From the NCBI GenBank assembly GCA_030427405.1, contig JAUHXK010000002.1, positions 310,001 to 374,000 on the forward strand: a stretch of DNA of 64,000 bases, read 5' to 3'. The notes beneath the pieces are model-generated. The model was not told where the DNA came from, did no database searches, and was given only the letters and a program-made list of their open reading frames with translations. The DNA is from Alphaproteobacteria bacterium (GTDB lineage Bacteria; Pseudomonadota; Alphaproteobacteria; Rhodobacterales; Rhodobacteraceae). Both the position numbers and the translations under genes were made by a program. Below, piece after piece: positions 27,868 through 36,206 of the stretch (the first letter of the stretch is position 1; every line of letters begins with the position of its first letter).

Positions 27868-28308
27868 ATGACACACACCCGCTACGCCTTCATCAAAGCC
27901 AACTGGCACTCCGATATCGTCGATCGCGCACTGGATGGGTTTCTCGAACGCATTCCCGCCGCACAGGTCGATATCTTCGACGCGCCCGGCGCGTTCGAAA
28001 TGCCGCTGCTGGCGCGTGACCTGGCCAAAACCGGAAACTATGCCGCCATTGCCTGCGCGGCCTTTGTTGTCGATGGCGGCATCTACCGGCACGACTTCGT
28101 GGCGCAGGCCGTGGTCGACGGGCTGATGCGCGCCGGTCTTGATACCGGCGTTCCGGTGCTCTCGGTGTCACTGACACCGCATCAATACCAAGAGACCGAG
28201 CACCACAACGCCATCTACCGCACGCACTTCGTTCAAAAGGGTCGCGAGGCGGCACAGGCTGCGCTGCACATCACCGAAACCCGCGCCCAAGCCCTGAACG
28301 CGGCCTGA
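27868..28308 (+). CDS. ribH2: 6,7-dimethyl-8-ribityllumazine synthase, type II
   Basis: 146 residues. MTHTRYAFIKANWHSDIVDRA, PGAFEMPLLAR, GGIYRHDFVAQAV and SVSLTPHQYQE match the RibH2 (decameric, Brucella-like) type, in which the loop differs from classical RibH. It makes lumazine from ArP and dihydroxybutanone phosphate in riboflavin synthesis. AGGAGA precedes the ATG at 27868. It stands alone behind the FMN riboswitch; other rib genes are not in the window. Confidence 0.93.
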   Translation: MTHTRYAFIKANWHSDIVDRALDGFLERIPAAQVDIFDAPGAFEMPLLARDLAKTGNYAAIACAAFVVDGGIYRHDFVAQAVVDGLMRAGLDTGVPVLSVSLTPHQYQETEHHNAIYRTHFVQKGREAAQAALHITETRAQALNAA

Positions 28309-28433
28309 TCTTCATCTTTTCTCAAATACTCAAACGCGCCGCCGATCAGGCGGCGCGCACCCACCACAGCCGCAAATCCGCTTGAGGACAAGCCCCGCGC
28401 CCGCTAATCACAACCCGCAAAGGAGCATGCCCC

Positions 28434-29534
28434 ATGTCGATGAACAGCTTTGGACACCTCTTCCGCGTCACCACCTGGGGTGAAAGCCACGGGCCCGCAC
28501 TGGGCGCCACGGTCGACGGCTGCCCGCCGGGCGTCACGATTGACGAGGCGATGATCCAGCACTGGCTGGACAAGCGCAAACCGGGGCAGAACAAATTTAC
28601 CACCCAGCGGCGCGAACCCGATCAGGTCCGGATCATGTCCGGCGTTTTCGAAGGCCAGACCACGGGCACCCCGGTGCAGTTGATGATCGAGAACACCGAC
28701 CAACGCTCGAAAGACTACGGTGATATCAAGGAAAAGTTCCGTCCGGGCCACGCCGATATCACCTACTGGCAGAAATACGGCATCCGCGACTATCGCGGCG
28801 GCGGGCGCAGTTCCGCGCGTGAAACCGCGTCGCGCGTCGCGGCCGGCGGGCTGGCGCGGGAAGCAATCAAGCAGATCGCTCCGAATGTACAGATCACCGG
28901 CTACATGACCCAGATCGGCCCGCATAAGATCGACCGTGCCAATTTCGACTGGTCGCAGATCGAACAGAACCCGTTCTGGACCCCCGATGCGCAAGCCGCC
29001 GGGGACTGGGCAGCTTATCTGGATGACCTGCGCAAATCCGGCAACTCGGTCGGCGCCGTGGTCGAGGTCGTCGCCCGCGGCGTTCCCGCCGGGCTCGGCG
29101 CGCCCGTATACGCCAAGTTAGACACTGATCTCGCCGCCGCGATGATGTCGATCAACGCCGTCAAGGGCGTTGAAATCGGCGAAGGCATGTCTGCCGCCGA
29201 ACTGACTGGCGAGGCCAATGCCGACGAGATATTCATGGGTCAGAACGGCCCGCAATACAGCTCGAACCACGCGGGCGGCATTCTGGGCGGCATCTCGACC
29301 GGGCAAGACATCGTCGTGCGGTTCGCGGTCAAACCAACCTCGTCGATCCTGACCACGCGCAAGACCATCACCAAATCGGGCGAGGAAACCGAGATTATCA
29401 CCAAGGGCCGCCACGACCCCTGCGTCGGCATCCGCGCCGTCCCCGTGGGCGAGGCGATGATGGCCTGCGTAGTCCTTGACCACCTGCTGCTGCACCGGGG
29501 CCAGATCGGCGAAAACCGTGGCCGGATTGGCTGA
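28434..29534 (+). CDS. aroC: Chorismate synthase
   Basis: 366 residues, full length. It starts [24 protein letters not shown] and has [24 protein letters not shown] and [22 protein letters not shown], the FMN- and EPSP-binding motifs. It makes chorismate, the last step of the shikimate pathway, and needs reduced FMN, which may be why it lies behind ribH2 (125 bp). The 3' end overlaps the HD-domain gene. Confidence 0.97.
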   Translation: MSMNSFGHLFRVTTWGESHGPALGATVDGCPPGVTIDEAMIQHWLDKRKPGQNKFTTQRREPDQVRIMSGVFEGQTTGTPVQLMIENTDQRSKDYGDIKEKFRPGHADITYWQKYGIRDYRGGGRSSARETASRVAAGGLAREAIKQIAPNVQITGYMTQIGPHKIDRANFDWSQIEQNPFWTPDAQAAGDWAAYLDDLRKSGNSVGAVVEVVARGVPAGLGAPVYAKLDTDLAAAMMSINAVKGVEIGEGMSAAELTGEANADEIFMGQNGPQYSSNHAGGILGGISTGQDIVVRFAVKPTSSILTTRKTITKSGEETEIITKGRHDPCVGIRAVPVGEAMMACVVLDHLLLHRGQIGENRGRIG

Positions 29535-30180
29535 ACTGCGCAACCGCCTGCGCGCGGTTGTCCGTCAACGCATGATGACGGACCCGGCGCATGACCTGGC
29601 GCATCTGGACCGGGTCTGGGTAAACGCGCAGGCCATCGCAGATGACACTACCGATAGGCCCGTGCTGCTGGCCGCCTGTTACCTGCACGATCTTGTCAAC
29701 CTGTCCAAGGACGATCCCGACCGCCATCTGGCGTCACGCAGATCCGCGGCGGAATCAGAGCCTATTCTGGGCGATCTGGGCTTTGGCAGCGACCAGCTCC
29801 GGGCTGTTCAGCATGCAATCGCGGCCCATAGCTTCTCGGCCAACATCCCGCCCGAAACGCCCGAGGCCCGCATTCTGCGGGATGCCGACCGGCTGGATGC
29901 GCTGGGCGCAATCGGCATTGCCCGAACCTTTTCGGTCTCGGGTGCGCTGGGCCGCGCACTTTACGATCCGGCCGATCCCTTTGCGGCAAACCGGCCGCTG
30001 GACGATCTGCAATTCTCGCTCGACCATTGGAAGGTCAAGCTGCTGGGCCTGCCAGACGGCATGCTGACCGAGACCGGAAGACAGCTCGCGCTGCAAAGGG
30101 CACGGCGCATGATCCGTTTTCTGAACGCCTTCGCAGATGAAATCGGCGTGTCCCTGCCGGAAAATTGGACAGAGGCCTGA
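29518..30180 (+). CDS. HD-domain phosphohydrolase-like protein
   Basis: About 220 residues. The HD motifs are [22 protein letters not shown] and [18 protein letters not shown], which fit a YfbR/YpgQ-type HD phosphohydrolase with one divalent metal site. The substrate is unknown. I chose the GTG at 29518, which overlaps aroC by 17 bases; an ATG only appears at about codon 17 (MMTDPAHD) and would trim part of the first helix. Co-transcription with aroC is likely. Confidence 0.82.
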   Translation: MAGLAELRNRLRAVVRQRMMTDPAHDLAHLDRVWVNAQAIADDTTDRPVLLAACYLHDLVNLSKDDPDRHLASRRSAAESEPILGDLGFGSDQLRAVQHAIAAHSFSANIPPETPEARILRDADRLDALGAIGIARTFSVSGALGRALYDPADPFAANRPLDDLQFSLDHWKVKLLGLPDGMLTETGRQLALQRARRMIRFLNAFADEIGVSLPENWTEA

Positions 30181-30234
30181 ACCAGCCACGAACGGTCATT
30201 GATCTTTCGCCGGTAAAAGCGCAGGGTCGCGCCG

Positions 30235-31170
30235 ATGGCAAAATCCTTAACATCGCATCGACCTGTCCTTGCCGTGCTGCTTAAGCTGTGCGCCGTATTC
30301 CTGTTCACGGCCATGGCTGCGCTGGTCAAGGCGCTGTCTGACGATTTCCCGCCCGGAGAGCTGGTCTTTTTCCGGTCGCTGTTCGCCATACCGGTTATCG
30401 TGATCTGGCTGATATCGCGCGGAGAACTGGCGCATATGTTCGTGGTCAAAAAGCCCATCGGACATTTCTGGAGAGGCGTTCTGGGGACCAGCGCGATGGC
30501 GCTGACCTTTACCGGCCTCAGCATGCTGCCCCTGCCTGAGGTCACCGCAATCGGGTATGCGACACCAATTTTCACACTGATCCTCGCGGCGCTGATGCTG
30601 GGCGAAAAGATACGCATGATCCGCATCGGCGCGGTCGCGCTGGGGCTGCTGGGTGTCGTGATCATGATCTGGCCACGGCTGGGCAGCAGCCAGATGGAGC
30701 TGACCGCCACCATTGGCGCGCTGTGCATTCTGGCCGCAACCGTCGCCCGTGGTTTTGTGCAGATTCACATCCGCCAGCTTGTTCAGGTCGACCATCCGGC
30801 GGCCATCGTTTTCTATTTCTCGCTGACCGCAACGCTGCTTTCGGCGCTGACGGTCTTTTGGGGCTGGAAACTGCCAAGCTGGGACCAGGCCGCTATTCTG
30901 GTGGCGACGGGTGTTACCGGCGGGGTAGCCCAGATCCTGGTGACGTCATCCTATCGGTTCGGACAGGCCTCGATGCTGGCGCCCTACGATTACACCAGCA
31001 TGCTGTTTGCCGTGGTCATTGGCTATTTCTGGTTCGACGAGCTGCCGACGCTTGCCATTCTGATCGGGGCCACATTGGTGATCGCGGGCAATGTCGTCGT
31101 GATCTGGCGGGAACATCAGCTTGGCCTTGAACGCGGCAAGGCCAGGGCCGTCACCGACCCCAAAGCCTGA
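30235..31170 (+). CDS. EamA/DMT-family transporter
   Basis: 311 residues with two EamA repeats and about ten helices (LAVLLKLCAVFLFTAMAALV; LCILAATVARGFVQIHI). RSLFAIPVIV and EVTAIGYATPIFTLILAALML are typical of the family. Inner-membrane exporter with unknown substrate. It lies 54 bp behind the HD gene on the same strand. Confidence 0.87.
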   Translation: MAKSLTSHRPVLAVLLKLCAVFLFTAMAALVKALSDDFPPGELVFFRSLFAIPVIVIWLISRGELAHMFVVKKPIGHFWRGVLGTSAMALTFTGLSMLPLPEVTAIGYATPIFTLILAALMLGEKIRMIRIGAVALGLLGVVIMIWPRLGSSQMELTATIGALCILAATVARGFVQIHIRQLVQVDHPAAIVFYFSLTATLLSALTVFWGWKLPSWDQAAILVATGVTGGVAQILVTSSYRFGQASMLAPYDYTSMLFAVVIGYFWFDELPTLAILIGATLVIAGNVVVIWREHQLGLERGKARAVTDPKA

Positions 31171-31227
31171 CCTTTACCTTTTGCGATCTTCGCATAGGTT
31201 GGGCCGTACAAACACAGAGGGTTCCCC

Positions 31228-31827
31228 ATGAGCGACGCGCAGGATCACAAGGACAAGATGCAACAGGTGCAGGCCGCACACCGCAAGAAAGTGTCCGAGG
31301 CCTCCGATCCGGGGCGCGGCCTGGTTTTGATCAACACCGGTAAGGGCAAGGGCAAGTCCTCGGCCGCGTTTGGTGTGGTGATCCGGGCGCTGGGCTGGGG
31401 CCAGAAGGTTGCCATTGTTCAGTTCATCAAGGGCAAGTGGAAAACCGGCGAGCGGCGGTTTTTCGAGGATCGCGACCTGGTGACATGGCACACGATGGGC
31501 GAGGGTTTCACCTGGGACACGCAGGATCGCGACCGCGATATCGCTGCGGCGACCGCCGCCTTTGGAAAGGCCTGTGACCTGATGCGCAGCGGAGATTACG
31601 ACCTGGTTGTGCTGGACGAAATCAATATCGCCCTGCGCTATGAATACCTGTCCGTTGATGCGGTGATCGACGGCCTGAAAGCGCGATCAGACAAGACCAG
31701 CGCCTTTCTGACAGGGCGCGATGCGCCGCAGGCGCTGCGCGACTATGCCGATTTGGTCACCGAAATGACCGAGGAAAAGCATCCCTTCCAGGCTGGCATC
31801 AAGGCCCAGCGCGGCGTGGATTTCTGA
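31228..31827 (+). CDS. cobO: Cob(I)yrinic acid a,c-diamide adenosyltransferase
   Basis: 199 residues. The P-loop NTGKGKGKSSAAFG, then GWGQKVAIVQFIKG, TWDTQDRDRDI and DLVVLDEINIALRYEYL, are characteristic of CobO/BtuR. It attaches the adenosyl group to cobalt in vitamin B12 synthesis or salvage, using ATP. No other cob genes are in this window. The ATG follows a weak ribosome site. Confidence 0.95.
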   Translation: MSDAQDHKDKMQQVQAAHRKKVSEASDPGRGLVLINTGKGKGKSSAAFGVVIRALGWGQKVAIVQFIKGKWKTGERRFFEDRDLVTWHTMGEGFTWDTQDRDRDIAAATAAFGKACDLMRSGDYDLVVLDEINIALRYEYLSVDAVIDGLKARSDKTSAFLTGRDAPQALRDYADLVTEMTEEKHPFQAGIKAQRGVDF

Positions 31828-31832
31828 GCCAG

Positions 31833-31861
31833 AAAAAAAAGAGGGCGCCGTTTTTCGGCGC
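31833..31861 (-). terminator. Rho-independent terminator of the small Cys-rich gene
   Basis: On the minus strand GCGCCG and CGGCGC pair around AAAAA and are followed within three bases by eight T residues. It begins directly behind the stop codon of the gene at 31862 and lies behind cobO on the other strand. Confidence 0.78.
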
Positions 31862-32092
31862 TTACTCTTTCGTAGTGCGGGGTCTGTCGAACAGGGTTTC
31901 GAAAACATAGCGGACCGACCGCCTGCGATTGGCGTCGCGGGCATCCGGCGCGTCGGGCGATCCTGCGCGATCCTTGAATTGTGCCTGCTGGCTCTGTTCG
32001 ACATAGGCGGAAAAATCATCGTCGCAGCAAGAACATCCACATGCCGTCGCCGCGTCATGCCTTGCGATGATTTCGTCAAAAGAGTCCTTCAT
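31862..32092 (-). CDS. Hypothetical small Cys-rich protein
   Basis: 76 residues, family not recognised. The N-terminus MKDSFDEIIARHDAATACGCSCC contains a CGCSCC cluster (18-23) that could bind metal, and the C-terminal half is charged (RDANRRRSVRYVFETLF). The ATG at 32092 is preceded by GGGGGAAGGG; the frame extends seven codons further. A strong terminator directly after the stop supports a real transcript. It is convergent with cobO; a link to cobalt or metal handling would be speculation. Confidence 0.55.
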   Translation of the reverse strand: MKDSFDEIIARHDAATACGCSCCDDDFSAYVEQSQQAQFKDRAGSPDAPDARDANRRRSVRYVFETLFDRPRTTKE

Positions 32093-32305
32093 GTCCGGCC
32101 CTTCCCCCGCCACTGTATTCGTTTCCGAGGCGGCGGCGCGCTCTCACTTTATCATGCGCTAAGCCCACTAGGCCACCTCGAAACTCTGGGCTTGATGTCA
32201 TCGCATCTAGCGTTGCCCTTTTCTGATTGTTTTTATCAGATTAATCAAGCGAAAACTCACGAGGGTACGAAATCGGAGTCTACCATTGCATTTATCAGGC
32301 TCTAA

Positions 32306-32343
32306 CAAGGGCAAATGGCAGTCATCGCCGCAGTTTGCCCTTG
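32306..32343. repeat. Perfect 10-bp inverted repeat
   Basis: CAAGGGCAAA (32306-32315) and TTTGCCCTTG (32334-32343) are exact reverse complements around an 18-base spacer. It lies 17 bases beyond the stop of the minus-strand membrane protein gene, so it may be a transcript-end hairpin, though no T-run follows on either strand. The rest of 32093-32359 shows no gene. Confidence 0.6.
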
Positions 32344-32359
32344 CAGGTAACCGCACCGA

Positions 32360-32725
32360 TCAGGCCGTGGCAGCCTGCTCCGGTGCGCTCAGCGAGATCA
32401 CGGCGACGACCGCGGCCCCGTTCAGCCAATAGAACAGCGCATCAATCCCGGTGAACCCAAAAATGCCGGGCGCGAACAGGAAGGTGATGCCGACCAGCAG
32501 GTCAACGGCCAGGTGAAACCTGTAGGGCAGAACGCGCCAGATGCCGAGGTGATGATCAGTCAGCACCGTCAGCACAAAGGCCGCGACACCTGTGACCACC
32601 GACAACCACAACGCCATGGCACCGGACTGCCCAAGGCCCAGAACGAAGGGCAGCACCACAAGCGCGATTGCGACAGGGTAATCGAGATAGGCATGAACGG
32701 TTCGGGTAACGAAACGCAGGGACAT
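32360..32725 (-). CDS. Four-helix membrane protein, unknown function
   Basis: 121 residues with four hydrophobic segments (about 18-31, 36-55, 70-90, 96-113). It resembles small SPW-repeat-like proteins (HAYLDYPVAIALVVLPFVLG), but I do not assign a family with confidence. AAGGAAAA precedes the ATG at 32725; the longer frame from 32950 overlaps the AraC-type gene. It lies 110 bp behind that regulator gene on the same strand and may be its target. Confidence 0.75.
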   Translation of the reverse strand: MSLRFVTRTVHAYLDYPVAIALVVLPFVLGLGQSGAMALWLSVVTGVAAFVLTVLTDHHLGIWRVLPYRFHLAVDLLVGITFLFAPGIFGFTGIDALFYWLNGAAVVAVISLSAPEQAATA

Positions 32726-32835
32726 TTGATTTTCCTTTCCTTGATCAGAGATACCCAAGGATAAGAAGCGCCACCCGAACGTAGCAGCCCAGTTCGTCTT
32801 GAAAAACTTGCAGATCGTTCGAAGGTTTCGGCGGG

Positions 32836-33786
32836 TCAGTGCATCGCCCGATAGGCGGCGGGGGACATGCCAAGCTGTTTCTTGAAAACACGCGAAAATG
32901 CCGCCTCTGAGGCATAGCCGACCTCGGCCGCGGCATCGGCGACGTTCCACCGGCTTTCAGTCAACCCATGGCAGGCGATCTGCATCCGCCAATCGGTCAG
33001 GTATTGCATCGGGGTTGTCCCCATCTTCTCGGCGAAAAGCTGGGCAAAGGCCGTGCGCGACATGGCGGCTTCGCGCGCCAGTCGCGCAACGCTCCAATCC
33101 TGGGCCGGTGACTGGTGAAACGCCGTCAAAGCGCGCGAGATGCGCTGATCCGCAAAACCGGCAAGCGACGCTTCGTCGGGGCTTTGATGTTCCAGATAGG
33201 CGCGAATTGCCTGGGCAAACAGAACTTCGGACAACTTCAACGCAATCAAATCCCCGCCGATCCGCGCGCCGCCCATTTCGGATCCGATCATGCGCAGGGT
33301 TGCCTCGATCCAGGTTCCGGCCTCTTCGCCATAATTCTGGATCAGGATATAGGGTGGCAAGCGGTCGATCAGCATATGCCCGGTGCCGCCGCGCCCGGCC
33401 GGACCGGTAAACGAGAAATGGCCGCAGATCAGTTGCGTGTCGCGGTCATCGTCCGCGCCGCCATAGACCAGGACACCGTCACCCTTGTACCCTGCGCGTT
33501 CAAGCACTTGCTCAAGCGGCAGCGCGTCGGTTGGCCTGACCTCGTTGCACAGCAATGCATGGGGCGCACCATGCGGGATCAGGATCAGGTCACCCTGTTT
33601 CAGGCGCAGGGTCTCGCCGGTTGTTGGGACATGCACTTTCACCTCGCCCCGCTGGACGAAATGAAACCGGGCCACGTTTTCGAACCCCGGCACCTGAACC
33701 CCGAACGGAGGCGTGAAGGATGTGCGAAAATAAAACGTGCCCCGCAGGGACAGACGCGTAAGGATATCGCTGAGAAGGTCCAACAT
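32836..33786 (-). CDS. AraC-family transcriptional regulator with cupin sensor domain
   Basis: 316 residues. The N-terminal cupin domain (GDLILIPHGAPHALLCNE near 65-82) is followed by a C-terminal double helix-turn-helix of the AraC type (SVARLAREAAMSRTAFAQLFAEKMGTTP; NVADAAAEVGYASEAAFSRVFKKQLG). It resembles regulators of the CFTR1 or cupin_6 group that often control an adjacent small membrane protein or oxidoreductase. The membrane protein gene just downstream is the obvious candidate. The effector is unknown. Confidence 0.9.
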   Translation of the reverse strand: MLDLLSDILTRLSLRGTFYFRTSFTPPFGVQVPGFENVARFHFVQRGEVKVHVPTTGETLRLKQGDLILIPHGAPHALLCNEVRPTDALPLEQVLERAGYKGDGVLVYGGADDDRDTQLICGHFSFTGPAGRGGTGHMLIDRLPPYILIQNYGEEAGTWIEATLRMIGSEMGGARIGGDLIALKLSEVLFAQAIRAYLEHQSPDEASLAGFADQRISRALTAFHQSPAQDWSVARLAREAAMSRTAFAQLFAEKMGTTPMQYLTDWRMQIACHGLTESRWNVADAAAEVGYASEAAFSRVFKKQLGMSPAAYRAMH

Positions 33787-33862
33787 CCCTCAAGGATACG
33801 CCATGCGCGCCCCGCGTCCATGGCTGCGGACGATCTGCAAAGGAAATTGCACGACCTGCAAC

Positions 33863-33886
33863 AAAAAACCCCCGCATGGGCGGGGG
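33863..33886 (-). terminator. Rho-independent terminator of ilvE
   Basis: On the minus strand CCCCCGC and GCGGGGG pair around CCAT and are followed by TTTTTTG. The hairpin starts 16 bases after the ilvE stop and lies upstream of the AraC-type gene, so it separates the two transcripts. Confidence 0.9.
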
Positions 33887-33902
33887 TTCAGGAAATGTCA
33901 GA

Positions 33903-34769
33903 TCAGGCGCGGACCAGCTTTTCGTAGTCTTCGGCGATCTCGCGGGTCAGCGCGCCCACCTCGAACGTATAGTCGCCGATCTGGCCCACCGGCGTAACCT
34001 CGGCGGCGGTGCCCGTCAGCCAGCACTGCTGGAAACCGGCCATTTCTTCGGGTTGGATATGCCGTTCATGCACCGTGATGCCCTTGTCCTTAAGCATCTG
34101 GACGACTGTCTGGCGCGTGATCCCGTTCAGGAAACAGTCAGGCAGGGGTGTATGAACCTCGCCGTCCTTGACGAAGAACACGTTGGCGCCGGTGGCTTCG
34201 GCGACAAAGCCGCGATAGTCCATGAACAGGGCGTCCGAACATCCCTTGGCCTCGGCCTTGTGCTTTGAGATGGTGCAGATCATATACAGCCCCGCCGCCT
34301 TGGCATGCACCGGAATGGTTTCCGGGCTGGGGCGTTTCCATTCTGCGATGTCCAGCTTGGCACCCTGCATCTTGGCATCCCCGTAATAGGCGCCCCACGG
34401 CCAGACCGCGACAGCCATGCGGACAGGGTTCTTGGCAGATGCCACGCCCATATCCTCGCCCGACCCGCGCCAGACCAAAACGCGGACATAGGCATCCTGC
34501 AGGCCGCTGGCCTTCAGCGCCTCGTCCTTGGCGGCTTCGATCTGGTCAATCGAATAGGACATGGGCATGTCCAGCGCCTCGGCCGATTTGACCAGCCGTT
34601 CGGAATGTTCGCGGCTCTTGAAGATCTTGCCGTTATAGGCACGCTCGCCCTCGAATACCGAACTGGCATAGTGCATGGCATGGGTCAGAATGTGAACATT
34701 GGCCTCGCGCCAGGGCACCAGCTTGCCATCCAACCAGATGACACCATCACGATCATCATACCCCGCCAT
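33903..34769 (-). CDS. ilvE: Branched-chain amino acid aminotransferase
   Basis: 288 residues. It has WLDGKLVPWREANVHILTHAMHYASSVFEGERAY, SKHKAEAKGCSDALFMDYRGFVAEATGANVFFV and the C-terminal LTGTAAEVTPV of fold-type IV PLP enzymes. It transfers the amino group in the last step of Leu, Ile and Val synthesis and the first of their breakdown. A terminator follows and a 157-bp gap separates it from the divergent petP-like gene, which holds both promoters. Confidence 0.95.
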   Translation of the reverse strand: MAGYDDRDGVIWLDGKLVPWREANVHILTHAMHYASSVFEGERAYNGKIFKSREHSERLVKSAEALDMPMSYSIDQIEAAKDEALKASGLQDAYVRVLVWRGSGEDMGVASAKNPVRMAVAVWPWGAYYGDAKMQGAKLDIAEWKRPSPETIPVHAKAAGLYMICTISKHKAEAKGCSDALFMDYRGFVAEATGANVFFVKDGEVHTPLPDCFLNGITRQTVVQMLKDKGITVHERHIQPEEMAGFQQCWLTGTAAEVTPVGQIGDYTFEVGALTREIAEDYEKLVRA

Positions 34770-34926
34770 GCGAACCTCCTGAACCGGGTTAGTTTTTCAA
34801 ATATTGCGCCACTTAGGTCCGGTGTGGACACATTGTTGCGCAAAAACTGCGATTCGATACTCCTCCGCACTTGGAATGTCAATAACGCTGACATAAAGTC
34901 GACCAAAGTAACGCATGAGGCCTGAA

Positions 34927-35439
34927 ATGTCGGAAATCCGTCCTGCGCCGGTCTTTGATGGCGAAAGCCTGTTGTTCCTGACCGACGAACAACTGCGCAA
35001 GGGCATCGAGGCCATGTTCTTTGCCTATCGCGGGTTTACCGCCGATCCCGACCGCATTCTGTCCCAGATGGCCTATGGGCGGGCGCATCACCGGGCCATT
35101 CACTTTATCAATCGGGCGCCCGGGACGACGGTGAACAACCTGCTGGCCATCCTGGGCGTGACCAAGCAATCGCTGAACCGGGTGCTGCGCACCCTGATCG
35201 CGGACGGGCTGGTCGAAAGCCGGGTCGGGACTGTCGACAAGCGCGAGCGCCATCTGTTCCTGACCGAAAAAGGCAATCTGCTCGAGGCGCGGCTATCGGA
35301 TGCGCAGCGCGAACGCATGCGCGCGGCATACAAGGATGCAGGCCCCGAGGCCGTGGCCGGGTTTCGCAAAGTTCTTGAAGCAATGATGGATGCTGATATG
35401 CGTCGGGCCTACACGAAGTTGCGGGACACGACCTCATGA
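34927..35439 (+). CDS. petP: MarR-family regulator, probable PetP
   Basis: 170 residues. A winged-helix MarR domain is clear (NNLLAILGVTKQSLNRVLRTLIADGLVESRVGTVDKRERHLFLTEKG). It overlaps the following OmpR-type regulator by 4 bases. In Rhodobacter capsulatus a MarR-type gene, petP, and the response regulator petR form such an operon next to petABC and are needed for respiratory or photosynthetic growth; the gene pair and size fit, so I propose PetP. Here the pair lies about 9 kb from petABC. The ATG at 34927 has GAGG upstream; the ATG at 34915 is an alternative. Confidence 0.78.
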   Translation: MSEIRPAPVFDGESLLFLTDEQLRKGIEAMFFAYRGFTADPDRILSQMAYGRAHHRAIHFINRAPGTTVNNLLAILGVTKQSLNRVLRTLIADGLVESRVGTVDKRERHLFLTEKGNLLEARLSDAQRERMRAAYKDAGPEAVAGFRKVLEAMMDADMRRAYTKLRDTTS

Positions 35440-36137
35440 ACGAAATGGACGCCCACCTGCTGATCGTCGACGATGACGAGCGCATTCGTGATCTTCTCAA
35501 GAAATTCCTGATGCGCAGCGGCTTTCTGGTCACCGCGGCCCGCGATGCGGCCCATGCCCGCAGGGTCCTGTCAGGGCTGGATTTCGATCTGATCGTGCTG
35601 GATGTCATGATGCCGGGCGAAGATGGCGTCAGCCTGACGCGCGCGCTGCGCGAAACCCACGCGACACCGATACTTCTTTTGACGGCGCGGGGCGAAACCG
35701 AGCACCGCATCGCCGGGCTTGAGGCCGGGGCCGATGATTACCTGGCCAAGCCGTTCGAGCCCAAGGAACTGTTGTTGCGGATCAACGCGATTTTGCGGCG
35801 CATGCCCGATACGCCCTTGCAGGACGTGATCGCCAAGGTCCTGCACCTGGGGCCGATCCGGTATGACATTGAGCGTGGCGAGATGTGGCAAGGCGAAAGC
35901 CCGGTTCGGCTGACCGCGACGGAAAGCCAGTTGATGAAGATTTTCTCGGCCCAGCCCGGCGAGCCGATCACCCGCGCAAAGCTGGTCGAGGATCTGGGCC
36001 GGGACAAGGGTCAGGCCCAGGAACGCGCCGTTGACGTTCAGATCACGCGGTTGCGGCGAAAGATCGAACAGGATCCGAAACAGCCACGCTATCTGCAGAC
36101 GGTGCGCGGCGCAGGCTATATGCTGGCGCCGGACTGA
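35436..36137 (+). CDS. petR: OmpR-family response regulator, probable PetR
   Basis: 233 residues. The receiver domain has IVDDDERIRDLL, the phosphoacceptor Asp in LIVLDVMMPGEDG near residue 52-53, the switch Thr in LLLTARG and Lys in DYLAKPFEP. The C-terminal winged helix is of the OmpR/PhoB type (VDVQITRLRRKIE, YLQTVRGAGYML). No histidine kinase gene is adjacent, as expected for PetR. It starts inside the stop of the MarR-type gene. Role in regulating respiratory genes is inferred from the PetPR pair of Rhodobacter. Confidence 0.85.
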   Translation: MNEMDAHLLIVDDDERIRDLLKKFLMRSGFLVTAARDAAHARRVLSGLDFDLIVLDVMMPGEDGVSLTRALRETHATPILLLTARGETEHRIAGLEAGADDYLAKPFEPKELLLRINAILRRMPDTPLQDVIAKVLHLGPIRYDIERGEMWQGESPVRLTATESQLMKIFSAQPGEPITRAKLVEDLGRDKGQAQERAVDVQITRLRRKIEQDPKQPRYLQTVRGAGYMLAPD

Positions 36138-36141
36138 CAGG

Positions 36142-36162
36142 GCCGCTGCGCGGCGTTTTTTT
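36142..36162 (+). terminator. Rho-independent terminator of petPR
   Basis: GCCGC and GCGGC pair around TGC and are followed by G and seven T residues. It begins four bases after the petR stop and ends 45 bases before the deacetylase gene. Confidence 0.82.
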
Positions 36163-36206
36163 GCCTTCGGCGAGGATATTTCTGGCCAGATGAACAAGGG
36201 ACCCTC

